A DNA stretch of 64,000 nt from JAXDMK01 sp963790325 (GCA_963790325.1 CAWBNY010000003.1:992001-1056000), one strand, 5' to 3'. Positions 52,728-61,486 are shown, counted from the first letter of the stretch. Numbers and translations are program-made. The notes: a model not told the origin generated them from the letters alone.

Positions 52728-53888
52728 TCACGGGCGGTCGCCCGTCATCAGCCGGCGGAAGTCCTCGAAGAGGTAGCGGGCGTCGTGGGGGCCGGGGCCG
52801 GCTTCGGGGTGGTACTGGACGCTGAACGCCCGCACGGCGCGGCACCCCAGCCCCTCGATGACCCCGTCGTTGAGGTTCACATGGGTGACGTCGGCCCCGG
52901 CCACCGACCCCTCGGCGACGGCGTAGGAGTGGTTCTGGCTGGTGATCTCGACCGCCCCGTCGCGCAGCCGCTTCACCGGGTGGTTGCCGCCGTGATGGCC
53001 GAAGGGGAGCTTGAAGGTGGACCCGCCCAGGGCGGACGCCATCAGCTGGTGGCCGAGGCAGATGCCGAAGACGGGGACGTCGGCCGCCAGCAGGTCGCGG
53101 ATGGTGTCGACGGCGTAGGTGACGGCGGCCGGGTCGCCGGGACCGTTGGACAGGAACACCCCGTCCGGGCGCCGGAGGAGGACGCCGACGGCCGGCGTGG
53201 AGGCGGGGACGACCTCCACCGTGGCCAGGCCGGCCAGCATGCGCAGGATGCTCGTCTTGATCCCGAAGTCGTAGGCCACCACCGTCAGCGGCCCGTTCCC
53301 CACCGTGTACGCCTCGTGGGTCGTGACCTCGGCCACCAGATCGACCCCGTCGGTTCCGGGCTCGGCCAGGGCGGCCTCCTTGAGGGTGACCTCGTCGGCC
53401 GTCCCGAAGGCACCCGCCATCGCCCCCGCCTCCCGGATGTGGCGGGTGAGCCGGCGGGTGTCGACACCGGTGATCCCGGGCACGCCCGACGCCCGCAGCC
53501 AGGAGTCGAGGTCGAGGCTCGACCGCCAGTTCGACGGGCGTTCGGTGATGTCGCGGACGATCACGCCCCGGCAGTAGGCCCGGCTGCTCTCCGCGTCCTC
53601 GGCCGAGACCCCGTAGTTGCCGATGTGGGGATAGGTGAAGGCGATGATCTGGCCGGCGTAGGACGGGTCGGTGAGCACCTCCTGGTAGCCGCTGAGGACG
53701 GTGTTGAACACCACCTCGCCGGTGGCCACGCCCCCGGGCGGCTGGGCCCCCATCGCCTCCCCCTCGAACGTGGTGCCGTCGGCCAGGACGAGCAGCGCCT
53801 CCCGCCGCCGCCGCCGCCCCTCGAACGGGTGACGCTCTTCGGGGTCCCGACCCCGAAGAACGTCACCCGTCGCGGGCGGCGGGCTCAC
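52728..53888 (-). CDS. carA: Carbamoyl-phosphate synthase small subunit
   Basis: Glutaminase subunit feeding ammonia to CarB. The N-terminal domain has LLVLADGTTFEGEAMGA and GEVVFNTVLSGYQE. The class I glutaminase domain has the nucleophile region GICLGHQLMA and catalytic HP near FSVQYHPEA. The GTG at 53888 overlaps the pyrC stop (GTGA) and gives 386 residues, but adds about 31 residues with no homology, encoded partly by an inverted repeat. No other standard start lies before the conserved part. Confidence 0.92.
   Translation of the reverse strand: MSPPPATGDVLRGRDPEERHPFEGRRRRREALLVLADGTTFEGEAMGAQPPGGVATGEVVFNTVLSGYQEVLTDPSYAGQIIAFTYPHIGNYGVSAEDAESSRAYCRGVIVRDITERPSNWRSSLDLDSWLRASGVPGITGVDTRRLTRHIREAGAMAGAFGTADEVTLKEAALAEPGTDGVDLVAEVTTHEAYTVGNGPLTVVAYDFGIKTSILRMLAGLATVEVVPASTPAVGVLLRRPDGVFLSNGPGDPAAVTYAVDTIRDLLAADVPVFGICLGHQLMASALGGSTFKLPFGHHGGNHPVKRLRDGAVEITSQNHSYAVAEGSVAGADVTHVNLNDGVIEGLGCRAVRAFSVQYHPEAGPGPHDARYLFEDFRRLMTGDRP
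53827..53868 (-). repeat. 20-base inverted repeat at the pyrC-carA junction
   Basis: 53827-53846 and 53849-53868 are complementary at 19 of 20 positions with only two bases between them. They would form a very stable hairpin just after the carA GTG. There is no U-tract. It may control carA translation or be a remnant of a mobile palindrome. Confidence 0.55.
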
Positions 53889-55198
53889 CGTTGGGCCTCG
53901 CCGTCGACAACCACCGGCTCGCCCCGCAACAGGGTGTGGCGGGTCCGGCCGGTGAGCCGGCGGCCGGCGTAGGGGGTGTTGCGGCTGCGGCTGGCCAGGG
54001 CGTCGGGGTCGACCACCCACACCACCGTCGGGTCGATCACGCACAGGTTGGCGGGCCGACCCTCGGCCACCGGGCCCCCGTGCACGCCCTCCAACCCCGC
54101 GATGCGGGCCGGCTGCCACGACAGCAGCGCCAGCACCGCCTCGATGGACAGGTCGAGCTCGCCCAGGGCCAGGGCCAGGGCCGTCTCCAGGCCCAGCATC
54201 CCCGGGGGGGCGTGGTCGAAGGGTCGCTCCTTGTCCTCCGGGGCGTGGGGGGCGTGGTCGGTGGCGATGGCGTCGAGGGTGCCGTCGGCCAGCCCCTCCT
54301 TGACCGCGGCCACGTCGGCCGGCGACCGCAGCGGCGGGTTGACCTTGAACACCGAGTCGTAGCCGGCGACCGACGCGTCGGTCAGGGTGAAGTGGTGGGG
54401 GGCGGCCTCGGCCGTGACCGCCAGCCCCGCCGCCTTGGCCGCCCGCACCGCCGCCACCGATCCCGCGGTCGACAGGTGGAGGAAGTGCATCCGGCTTCCC
54501 AGGGGCGCGGTCAGCCGGGCCAGGGCCAGGTCGCGCAGCACCATCAGCTCCTCGGCCTCGGCCGGCACCCCCGGCATCCCCAGCCGCGACGACCACTCCC
54601 CCTCATGCATGTGGCCGCCGGCGGCCAGGCAGGCGTCCTCGCAGTGCTGGGCCAGGGTGACGCCCAGGGCCGACGCGTACTCCAGCGCCCGCCGCATGAG
54701 CCGCCCGTCCTGCACCCCCGTCCCGTCGTCGGTGAACAGCCGGACGCCGAGGTCGGCCATCTCCGCCATCGCCGACAGCTCCCGGCCGAGGCGGCCCTTG
54801 GTGATCGCCCCCGCCACCCGCACGTCGCACACCGAGGACTCGCCCAGCTCGAGGACCTCCCGCACCACCGACGCGGAGTCGATGGGCGGGTCGGTGTTGG
54901 GCATGGCCACCACCGCGGTGAAGCCCCCGAGGGCCGCCGCCCGGGCCCCCGACGCGACCGTCTCGGACTCCTCCCGCCCCGGTTGGCGCAGGTGGGCGTG
55001 GAGGTCGACCAGCCCCGGCGCCACCACGCAGCCGCCGGCGTCGAGCACCCGGGCGCCGGCGGGCACGTCGAGCCCCTCCCCCACCGCCGCCACCACGCGG
55101 CCCGACACCAGCACGTCGGCCCGGCGGGAGCCGGTGGCATCGACCACCGTCCCACCCCGAACGACGATCACCTCACCGCTCACCGCTCCCCCGAGCAT
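53885..55198 (-). CDS. pyrC: Dihydroorotase
   Basis: Cyclises carbamoyl aspartate. The 437-residue amidohydrolase has the zinc motif DLHAHLRQPG, the substrate loop AMPNTDPP, a bridging-lysine-type position in a class I layout, HLSTAGS and ATDHAPHAPEDK. ATG at 55198 is chosen; a GTG five codons in (start of SGEVIVVRGG) is an alternative. The frame extends to 55294, but that part belongs to the intergenic element. Confidence 0.93.
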   Translation of the reverse strand: MLGGAVSGEVIVVRGGTVVDATGSRRADVLVSGRVVAAVGEGLDVPAGARVLDAGGCVVAPGLVDLHAHLRQPGREESETVASGARAAALGGFTAVVAMPNTDPPIDSASVVREVLELGESSVCDVRVAGAITKGRLGRELSAMAEMADLGVRLFTDDGTGVQDGRLMRRALEYASALGVTLAQHCEDACLAAGGHMHEGEWSSRLGMPGVPAEAEELMVLRDLALARLTAPLGSRMHFLHLSTAGSVAAVRAAKAAGLAVTAEAAPHHFTLTDASVAGYDSVFKVNPPLRSPADVAAVKEGLADGTLDAIATDHAPHAPEDKERPFDHAPPGMLGLETALALALGELDLSIEAVLALLSWQPARIAGLEGVHGGPVAEGRPANLCVIDPTVVWVVDPDALASRSRNTPYAGRRLTGRTRHTLLRGEPVVVDGEAQR

Positions 55199-55335
55199 CC
55201 GCCGGCCGCCCGGCCGCCGAGAACGGCCCCGCCGGATGCCGGCGACAACCGACGGTGCCGGGGTCGACGGCTCCGCCGCCGTCCGGAGCTCCATCGACTC
55301 GGCCGGACGGGCGCGAAGCGAACGGGTGAGGTCGA
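55199..55335 (-). repeat. pyrB-pyrC spacer with copy B of a degenerate intergenic element
   Basis: 55215-55295 resembles 25689-25771 in the arg operon (about 70 percent over 80 bases). The 137-base gap is exceptional in a run where most genes overlap or lie within about 30 bases. No gene or terminator is seen in it. Confidence 0.35.
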
Positions 55336-56271
55336 CTACGAGTCACGGGGGTTGGCTCCCAACAGGAGGAAGAGGACCGCCATCCGCACCGCCACGCCGT
55401 TGGCGACCTGGCGGGTGATGGTGGACCGGGGCAGGTCGGCCACGTCGGCCGCGATCTCGACGCCCCGGTTCATGGGACCGGGGTGCATCACCAGGGCGTC
55501 GTCGGCCAGGAGCCGGGCCCGGTCTCGGGTCAGCCCGTACCGGGCCGTGTACTCCCGCAGCGAGGGCAGCAGCGCCTCCGACTGGCGCTCGGCCTGGATG
55601 CGCAGGAGGTAGACGATGTCGGCCTTGGGCAGAACCGCGTCGAGATCGGTGCTCACCGCCACCGGCCACCCGTCGAGGCTGGGCGGCAGCAGCGTCGGCG
55701 GCGCGACCAGGGTGACCTCGGCCCCCAGCAGGGAGAAGGCGAGCACGTTGGACCGGGCCACCCGGGAGTGCTTGACGTCGCCCACGATGGCGATGCGCAG
55801 CCCGCCCAACGGACCCCGCTCCTTCTGGATGGTGTAGCAGTCGAGCAGGGCCTGGGTGGGATGCTCGTGCCAACCGTCGCCGGCGTTGATCACCGAGCAG
55901 TCGACCCACGAGGCCACCTGCCAGGGCACCCCCGCCGACGAGTGGCGGACGACGATGGCATCGACCCCCATGGCGTCGATGGTCTGGACCGTGTCGCGCA
56001 GCGACTCGCCCTTCTTCACCGACGAGGTCGAGACGGAGAAGTTCATGGTGTCGGCCGACAGGCCCTTGGCCGCCGCTTCGAAGCTCAGCCGGGTGCGCGT
56101 CGACTCCTCGAAGAACAGGGACACCACCGTCTTGCCCCGCAACGCCGGCACCTTCGGCATGGCCCGCTGGCTGACCTCGACGAAGGAGTCGCTGACCCGC
56201 AGCACCTCCTCGATCCCTTCCGCCCCCAGATCGGCGACCGAGAGCAGGTGGGGCGCGGCCGTCGCGGTCAT
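55336..56271 (-). CDS. pyrB: Aspartate carbamoyltransferase catalytic subunit
   Basis: Commits carbamoyl phosphate to pyrimidines. The 311-residue protein has the carbamoyl-phosphate loop FFEESTRTRLSFE, the mobile loop lysine in STSSVKKGESL, HPTQALLD and VMHPGPMNRGVEI. No pyrI regulatory subunit is present, so control is likely through PyrR. It overlaps pyrR by four bases. Confidence 0.95.
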   Translation of the reverse strand: MTATAAPHLLSVADLGAEGIEEVLRVSDSFVEVSQRAMPKVPALRGKTVVSLFFEESTRTRLSFEAAAKGLSADTMNFSVSTSSVKKGESLRDTVQTIDAMGVDAIVVRHSSAGVPWQVASWVDCSVINAGDGWHEHPTQALLDCYTIQKERGPLGGLRIAIVGDVKHSRVARSNVLAFSLLGAEVTLVAPPTLLPPSLDGWPVAVSTDLDAVLPKADIVYLLRIQAERQSEALLPSLREYTARYGLTRDRARLLADDALVMHPGPMNRGVEIAADVADLPRSTITRQVANGVAVRMAVLFLLLGANPRDS

Positions 56272-56765
56272 CGCTTCACACCCACGTCGACCCCGTCCTC
56301 CCGCACGTCGACCACCTCGTCCCGGCGGGTGGGCAGGTTCTTGCCCACGTAGTCGGGCCGGATGGGCAGCTCCCGGTGGCCCCGGTCGACCATCACCGCC
56401 AGCTGCACCGCCCGGGGCCGGCCGTAGTCGTTGATGGCGTCGAGGGCGGCCCGGACCGTGCGGCCGGTGAAGAGCACGTCGTCGACCAGGACGACGACCC
56501 TGCCCGAGAGGTCGACGGGGATGTCGGTGACGGCCTGGGGCATCACCGGCCGCAGGCCGATGTCGTCGCGGTAGAAGGTGACGTCGACGCTGCCCACCGG
56601 CACCTCGACCCCCTCCACCCGGGCCAGGGCCTCGGCCAGGCGCCGGGCCAGCGGGACGCCGCCGGTCTGCAGCCCGACCAGGACCACCCCGTCGAGGCCG
56701 TGGTTGCGCTCGACGATCTCGTGGGCGATGCGGGTGACGGCCCGGCGCAGGTCCTCGGCGTCCAT
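56268..56765 (-). CDS. pyrR: Bifunctional PyrR regulator / uracil phosphoribosyltransferase
   Basis: RNA-binding attenuation protein that senses UMP. The 165-residue protein has the PRPP-binding signature VVVLVDDVLFTGRTVRAALD and the N-terminal DLRRAVTRIAHEIVERN. ATG at 56765 is preferred: the longer frame to 56831 reads through an intrinsic terminator hairpin. Upstream lie a PyrR-binding loop and that terminator, so PyrR should control the whole pyr operon, itself included. Confidence 0.94.
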   Translation of the reverse strand: MDAEDLRRAVTRIAHEIVERNHGLDGVVLVGLQTGGVPLARRLAEALARVEGVEVPVGSVDVTFYRDDIGLRPVMPQAVTDIPVDLSGRVVVLVDDVLFTGRTVRAALDAINDYGRPRAVQLAVMVDRGHRELPIRPDYVGKNLPTRRDEVVDVREDGVDVGVKR

Positions 56766-56780
56766 GACCTGGCTCCGGGC

Positions 56781-56807
56781 AACGAAAACGCCCCCGTACG
56801 GGGGCGT
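56781..56807 (-). terminator. Attenuator terminator of the pyr operon
   Basis: ACGCCCCC-GTAC-GGGGGCGT (56788-56807) followed by TTTTCGTT on the minus strand, ending 15 bases before the pyrR ATG. This is a textbook intrinsic terminator placed where it would stop transcription before the first gene. Confidence 0.75.
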
Positions 56808-56852
56808 CGCGGCGCGTTCTCGTTCGGCCAAGACCTGGCTCCTAGGGTCCGT

Positions 56853-56872
56853 GCCGACCTCTCGGGACCGGC
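56853..56872 (-). promoter_or_regulatory. PyrR-binding loop (anti-antiterminator)
   Basis: The leader RNA has GCCG-GUCCCGAGAGGU-CGGC. Its UCCCGAGAGG matches the PyrR loop consensus UCCNGNGAGG. It lies about 46 bases upstream of the terminator, as in PyrR-controlled attenuators of Bacillus. A specific antiterminator pairing was not resolved by eye. Confidence 0.65.
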
Positions 56873-56889
56873 GTTAACGGGCTGCCCGC

Positions 56890-56895
56890 ACTCTA
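56890..56895 (-). promoter_or_regulatory. Candidate -10 box of the pyr operon
   Basis: TAGAGT on the minus strand, 18 bases before the PyrR loop and just after the stop of the preceding gene. No convincing -35 is seen, so readthrough from nusB may also contribute. Confidence 0.3.
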
Positions 56896-56909
56896 CCCCA
56901 CGACCTGGC

Positions 56910-57305
56910 CTAGCCCACGACCTGAACCGTGACCTCGAACCGCTCGCCGGTGGGGCCCGCCCGCTGGGCGACGACGGGGACGCCGGGGGTCACCTCGACG
57001 GGGACGAACGTGGCCGTCGCCGACCCGTCGAGCTCCTGGCTGGAGGCGACCCGCGCCATCGATACGTCCGTCGACCAGGGGACCTCCCACGGTTCGGCGG
57101 CCGTTCCCTGAAGGACGACCACGAACGGTTTCCCGACGGGGACCGACACCACCCCGCCGTTGTCGGCCTGGGTGGCGGCGGCCGGCTCCCGGCCGGGCCT
57201 GGTGGAGGCGGCTTCGTCGTCGGTCTCCCGGGTGAGGAACGCCACCGAGGCGACCGCGGCCGTGACCAGGACCAGCACCGTCACCAGCAGCCGCTTCAGC
57301 CTCAC
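56910..57305 (-). CDS. Membrane-anchored or secreted protein of unknown function
   Basis: Protein of 131 residues. A basic start (RLKRLL) is followed by one hydrophobic helix (about 6-24), then a polar region with a beta-rich domain of about 85 residues (SVPVGKPFVVVLQG, VEVTPGVPVVAQRAG, RFEVTVQVV). The helix could be a signal peptide or an anchor. The GTG at 57305 overlaps the nusB stop by four bases. I do not recognise a family. It is the last gene before the pyr leader. Confidence 0.65.
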   Translation of the reverse strand: MRLKRLLVTVLVLVTAAVASVAFLTRETDDEAASTRPGREPAAATQADNGGVVSVPVGKPFVVVLQGTAAEPWEVPWSTDVSMARVASSQELDGSATATFVPVEVTPGVPVVAQRAGPTGERFEVTVQVVG

Positions 57306-57802
57306 AGATCGTCGGGCTCCTCGTCGAAGGGCACCGGCTCGGGCAGATCGGGGGCGGGCGGGACGGCGCGCGCGGCCGCATCGGCCTCCGCCTTGGAGCT
57401 GGGACGGACGGCGCCGGCGATGGCGGCCAGGACACCGTTCACGAACCGGCTGGAGTCGTCGGTGGAGTAGCGCTGGGCCAGCTCGACGGCCTCCGAGATC
57501 ACCGCCCCCGTGGGCACGTCGGGGCGGTGGACCAGCTCGTAGACCCCGATGCGCAGGAGGGCCCGGTCGAGGGCGGGCATGCGCTCGAGGGCCCAGTCCC
57601 GGGCGAAGCGGACGATCCACCCGTCGACCTCGGCCTGGTGCTCCCCCACGCCGAGGGCCAGCTCCGACGCGAACGGGGCCGGCGCCATCGGCAGATCGGC
57701 GATCACCTCGGCCGGCGGGACCCCTTTGGTCTCGGCCTCGTACAGGAGGGACAGCGCCCGCTCCCGCGCCTGGCGCCGGGAGACCGCGAGCGCCCGGACC
57801 AC
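57302..57802 (-). CDS. nusB: Transcription antitermination factor NusB
   Basis: Binds boxA with NusE during rRNA transcription. The 166-residue all-helical protein has SRRQARERALSLLYEAE at the start, LERMPALDRALLRIGVYEL and the C-terminal FVNGVLAAIA. A D/E/P-rich tail of about 35 residues extends past the core. It begins two bases after the efp stop. Confidence 0.93.
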   Translation of the reverse strand: MVRALAVSRRQARERALSLLYEAETKGVPPAEVIADLPMAPAPFASELALGVGEHQAEVDGWIVRFARDWALERMPALDRALLRIGVYELVHRPDVPTGAVISEAVELAQRYSTDDSSRFVNGVLAAIAGAVRPSSKAEADAAARAVPPAPDLPEPVPFDEEPDDL

Positions 57803-57804
57803 GC

Positions 57805-58371
57805 CTAGACCCGCGTCAGGTAGTCGCCCGACCGGGTGTCGACCTTGATGCGGTCGCCGGGGTTGACGAAGAGGGGGACCTGCACCACCAGCCCCGTCTC
57901 CAGGGTGGCCGGCTTGCGGGCACCCGAGACCCGGTCGCCCTGCACGCCGGGCTCGGTCTCCGCCACCGCCAGCTCGACCGCCGCCGGCAGGTCGACGCCC
58001 ACCACCTCGTCGCCGTCGGCCACCTGGAGGATGGCCGAGTCGCCCTCTTTCAGGTACGGGGCCGCCTCCGCCATCACGTCGGCGTCGACGTGGGTCTGGT
58101 CGTAGGTGGAGGCGTCCATGAACACGTGGTACGTGCCCTCGCGGTAGAGGAACTGCATCTCCCGCTTGTCGATGTGGGTCTGCTCGAGCTTCTCGTCGGC
58201 CCGGTAGGTGCGGTCGAGGACCGCCCCCGTGCGCACGTTCTTGAGCTTGGTGCGCACGAAGGCGCCGCCCTTGCCCGGCTTGACGTGTTGGAACTCGACG
58301 ACGGTGAACAGTCCCTCCGGCAGCTGCAGGGCCATCCCGTTCTTCAGGTCGTTGGTGCTGACGTTGGGCAT
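57805..58371 (-). CDS. efp: Elongation factor P
   Basis: Relieves stalling at polyproline. The 188-residue protein has three beta-barrel domains: VSTNDLKNGM at the start, VEFQHVKPGKGGAFVR with the loop lysine at the tip, and the C-terminal GDRIKVDTRSGDYLTRV. The ATG shares one base with the pepQ stop. The open frame upstream covers pepQ in another frame and is rejected. Confidence 0.96.
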   Translation of the reverse strand: MPNVSTNDLKNGMALQLPEGLFTVVEFQHVKPGKGGAFVRTKLKNVRTGAVLDRTYRADEKLEQTHIDKREMQFLYREGTYHVFMDASTYDQTHVDADVMAEAAPYLKEGDSAILQVADGDEVVGVDLPAAVELAVAETEPGVQGDRVSGARKPATLETGLVVQVPLFVNPGDRIKVDTRSGDYLTRV

Positions 58372-59483
58372 CAGGCCACCACCAGCGTCTTCGGGGCGTT
58401 GGTCAACACGGTGCAGCCTTCCTCGGTGACGACGACGGTGTCCTCGATGCGGACGCCGCCGTACTGGGCCAGGTAGACGCCCGGCTCGACGGTGACGACC
58501 CAGCCCGCCCCCAGGGTGTCGGTGGACGTGGACGCCACCCGGGGCATCTCGTGGATGTCGAGGCCGACGCCGTGGCCGGTGGAGTGGAGGAAGGCGTCGG
58601 CCCACCCCGCCTCGGCGATGACCGCCCGGCAGGCGGCGTCGACCGCCTTCGCCTCGACCCCGGCCCGCACCGCCCCCACCCCCGCCCGCTGGCTCTCGGC
58701 CACCACCTCCACCATCCGGGCCGCCACCGGCGAGGAGGGCTCGCCCACGCACAGGGTGCGGGTCATGTCGGAGCAGTAGCCGTCGACGACGGCGCCGAAA
58801 TCGATCACGACCAGCTCGCCCGGGCCGATGCGCCGGTCGCTCGGCCGGTGGTGGGGCTTGGCCCCGTTGGGACCGGACGCCACGATCGTCTCGAACGACG
58901 AGCCGGTCGCGCCCAGGCGACGCATCTCGAAGTCGAGGTCGAGGGCGATCTCGGCCTCGGTGGGGCCCTCGGCCAGCCGGGGCCGGACCTTGGCCAGGGC
59001 TTCGTCGGCGATGCGGGCAGCCCCGGCCATGCGGGCCACCTCGCCCGCGTCCTTGGTGCGGCGGAGGTCCTCGACCAGGGACTCGGTGGCGACCAGCTCG
59101 GCGCCGGGGAACCACTCGGCGGCGTACCGGCGCTGCTGGGCCCACGTGACGTCGTCGGCCTCCAGGCCGAGCCGGGCGATGCCGGCCCCGGCGACCACGG
59201 CCGCCAGGTGCTCCTTCTGGGCCCCGCCGGTGAGGCCGATGTGTATCTCGGCGTCGACGCCGGCCGCCGCCAGCTGCTCGGCCGACTGGTCGCGGTAGCG
59301 GCCGTCGGTGACGAAGCGCATCCCGCCGGGGGTGAGGAGCACGATGGCGGCCGACCCGGTGAAGCCGGTGAGGTAGCGGACGTTGACCAGGTGGGTGACG
59401 AGGAGGGCATCGACGCCGGCGTCGGCCATGCCGGCCCGCAGCCGCTCGACCCGGCCGGGCACGTCCATCGGGGGAAGGTTCAT
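58371..59483 (-). CDS. pepQ: Xaa-Pro peptidase (M24 family)
   Basis: Cleaves next to proline using two metal ions. The 370-residue protein has an N-terminal creatinase-like domain and a pita-bread domain with metal ligands in VVIDFGAVVDGYCSDMTRT (two Asp), STGHGVGLDIHEMP (His), VVTVEPGVY (Glu) and GGVRIEDTV (Glu). ATG at 59483 overlaps the aroQ stop. Linkage to efp is common in bacteria. Confidence 0.92.
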   Translation of the reverse strand: MNLPPMDVPGRVERLRAGMADAGVDALLVTHLVNVRYLTGFTGSAAIVLLTPGGMRFVTDGRYRDQSAEQLAAAGVDAEIHIGLTGGAQKEHLAAVVAGAGIARLGLEADDVTWAQQRRYAAEWFPGAELVATESLVEDLRRTKDAGEVARMAGAARIADEALAKVRPRLAEGPTEAEIALDLDFEMRRLGATGSSFETIVASGPNGAKPHHRPSDRRIGPGELVVIDFGAVVDGYCSDMTRTLCVGEPSSPVAARMVEVVAESQRAGVGAVRAGVEAKAVDAACRAVIAEAGWADAFLHSTGHGVGLDIHEMPRVASTSTDTLGAGWVVTVEPGVYLAQYGGVRIEDTVVVTEEGCTVLTNAPKTLVVA

Positions 59484-59929
59484 CCCAACAACCTTGCCAC
59501 GGCCTCGACGGCAAGCTCGTACCCGTGGCCCTTGAACCCGGCCACCACGCCGACGGAGACGGGCGTGATCACCGACGTGTGGCGCCACGGCTCCCGGGCG
59601 TCGGGGTTGGAGACGTGGAGCTCGACCACCGGCCCGTCGAAGGCGGCCAGGGCGTCGTGCAGCGACCAGGCGTAGTGGCCGAAGGCCCCCGGGTTGACGA
59701 CGATCGCCGCCGCCCGACCCCGGGCCCGGTGGACGGCATCCACCAGGGCGCCCTCGTGGTTGGACTGGAGGTGTTCGAGGTCGAGGCCGAGCCGGTCGGC
59801 GGCGGCCCGGGCCCGGCCCACGAAGCGGTCGAGGGTGTCGGTGCCGTAGACGTCGGGGTCGCGCCGGCCGAACAGGTTGAGGTTGGCCCCGCTCAGCAGG
59901 AGGACGAGAGGCCGGCCGGCGGCGGTCAC
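59480..59929 (-). CDS. aroQ: Type II 3-dehydroquinate dehydratase
   Basis: Third shikimate step. The 149-residue protein shows GANLNLFGRRDPDVYG with the catalytic tyrosine, QSNHEGALVD, NPGAFGHYAWSLHDAL and HVSNPDAREPWRHTS. GTG at 59929 overlaps the aroB stop by four bases. It should form dodecamers. Confidence 0.94.
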   Translation of the reverse strand: MTAAGRPLVLLLSGANLNLFGRRDPDVYGTDTLDRFVGRARAAADRLGLDLEHLQSNHEGALVDAVHRARGRAAAIVVNPGAFGHYAWSLHDALAAFDGPVVELHVSNPDAREPWRHTSVITPVSVGVVAGFKGHGYELAVEAVARLLG

Positions 59930-60939
59930 GGCCGCATCTCCTCGTCGAGGACGGCCGCCACCGAGGCCGCGTCCACGTCGTCGACGACCTCCAGGCCCCG
60001 GGGACCGTCGAGGACGAACGTGAGCCGGCCTGCGGTCGCCTTCTTGTCCCGGCCCATGACGTGCACCAGCTCGGCCGTGTCGGCACCGGCGGGCAGCGTC
60101 GACGGCAGGGCGTAGCCGCCGACCACCGCCAGGTGCTCCGCCACCCGCTCCTCGTCGACCCGTCCCAGGCGGCGGGCCAGGCGGGCGGCGAAGACCAGTC
60201 CCACGGCCACCGCCTCCCCGTGGCGGAGGTCGTAGTGACCGGTGGTCTCCAGGGCGTGGGCCAGGGTGTGGCCGTAGTTGAGGAGGGCCCGGCGACCGGT
60301 GGTGTCCCGCTCGTCGGATCCGACGTGGGCGGCCTTGCACCGCACGCAGGCGGCCACCGCCTCGTCGAGGGGCAAATCTCGGAGCCTGTCGACCCCGAGG
60401 AAGGCGTACTTGGCCATCTCCCCCAGACCGCTGCGGTACTCGCGCGGCGGGAGGCTGCCGAGCAGCTCGACGTCGCACAGCACCGCCGACGGTTGCCAGA
60501 ACGCGCCCACCAGGTTCTTGCCCTCGGGCAGGTTGACGCCGGTCTTGCCCCCGATGGCGGCGTCGACCATCCCCAGGAGGGTGGTGGTCACGTGCACCAC
60601 CGCCACCCCCCGGTGGTAGACGGCGGCGGCCAGGCCGGCGGTGTCGGTGACCACGCCGCCGCCCACCGCCACCACCACGTCGGCCCGGGACAGGCCCCAC
60701 CGGGAGAAGCCCCGGCACAGATCCTCCACGCTCTCCAGGCACTTGGCCGCCTCCCCCGGGCCCAGGAGGAACGTGCGCTGCTCGATGCCGGCGTCGACCG
60801 GGAAGTCGGTGCCCTCCTGGACGACGACGGCGGCCCGGGTGGCGCCCACGGGGACGACCTCGCACAGCCGGTGGCGGGCGCCGGCCCCCACGAGGACCGG
60901 GTACGACCGCTCTCCCAGATCGACGGTGACCGTGATCAC
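59926..60939 (-). CDS. aroB: 3-dehydroquinate synthase
   Basis: NAD- and metal-dependent cyclisation of DAHP. The 337-residue protein has VVAVGGGVVTDTAGLAA, TTTLLGMVDAAIGGKTGVN, LGEMAKYA and the metal-binding LNYGHTLAHALE and RHGEAVAVG. The GTG at 60939, ten bases after the aroK stop, is the most likely start; the longer frame overlaps aroK. No strong Shine-Dalgarno is visible. Confidence 0.94.
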   Translation of the reverse strand: MITVTVDLGERSYPVLVGAGARHRLCEVVPVGATRAAVVVQEGTDFPVDAGIEQRTFLLGPGEAAKCLESVEDLCRGFSRWGLSRADVVVAVGGGVVTDTAGLAAAVYHRGVAVVHVTTTLLGMVDAAIGGKTGVNLPEGKNLVGAFWQPSAVLCDVELLGSLPPREYRSGLGEMAKYAFLGVDRLRDLPLDEAVAACVRCKAAHVGSDERDTTGRRALLNYGHTLAHALETTGHYDLRHGEAVAVGLVFAARLARRLGRVDEERVAEHLAVVGGYALPSTLPAGADTAELVHVMGRDKKATAGRLTFVLDGPRGLEVVDDVDAASVAAVLDEEMRP

Positions 60940-60949
60940 CTGGCCCGTC

Positions 60950-61486
60950 TCATCTGGTCGCGACCGCCGACAGGCCGAGGGCCCGCACGATCCGCTCGGT
61001 GACGTGGTCGGCGGTGTGATCGTTGTCGACGTCGACGGCAAGATCGGCGACCTCCTCGTACAACGACCGGCGCTCGGCGTCGAGGCGGCGCATGGCGGCG
61101 GCCGGGTCGCCGGCCAGGAGGGGCCGGCCCTCGCCCTTGCGCACCCGGGTGATCAGGACCTCGACCGGGGCCCGGAGCCACACGACCGGCCGGTGCCGCG
61201 AGAGGAGCCGGCGGTTGCCGTCGTCGAGGACGACCCCGCCGGCGGCCGCGATCACCCGGGGCGTGGTCGAGGCGAGGGCGTCGGCCAGCACCTGGCTCTC
61301 CAGCCGGCGGAAGGCGGCCTCCCCGTCGGACCTCCAGATCTCGGGGACGGTGCGGCCCGTCATCTCCTCGACCTGGCGGTCGCTGTCGAGCAGGTCCCAG
61401 CCCAGGCGGCCGGCCAGGCGCCGCCCCACCGCCGACTTCCCCGCGCCCATCATCCCCACCAGGACGATGGACGAGAGCTCAGCCAA
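60950..61486 (-). CDS. aroK: Shikimate kinase
   Basis: Phosphorylates shikimate. The 178-residue P-loop protein has GMMGAGKSAVGRRLA, LLDSDRQVEE (Asp binding shikimate), EAAFRRLE and AAAGGVVL. The lid region is KGEGRPLLAGDP. It overlaps aroC by eight bases. Confidence 0.94.
   Translation of the reverse strand: MAELSSIVLVGMMGAGKSAVGRRLAGRLGWDLLDSDRQVEEMTGRTVPEIWRSDGEAAFRRLESQVLADALASTTPRVIAAAGGVVLDDGNRRLLSRHRPVVWLRAPVEVLITRVRKGEGRPLLAGDPAAAMRRLDAERRSLYEEVADLAVDVDNDHTADHVTERIVRALGLSAVATR

Noticed and set aside
56766..56831. Longer PyrR starting at 56831
   Set aside because: The extra 22 codons read through the terminator hairpin and do not resemble the PyrR N-terminus, which begins at the ATG at 56765.
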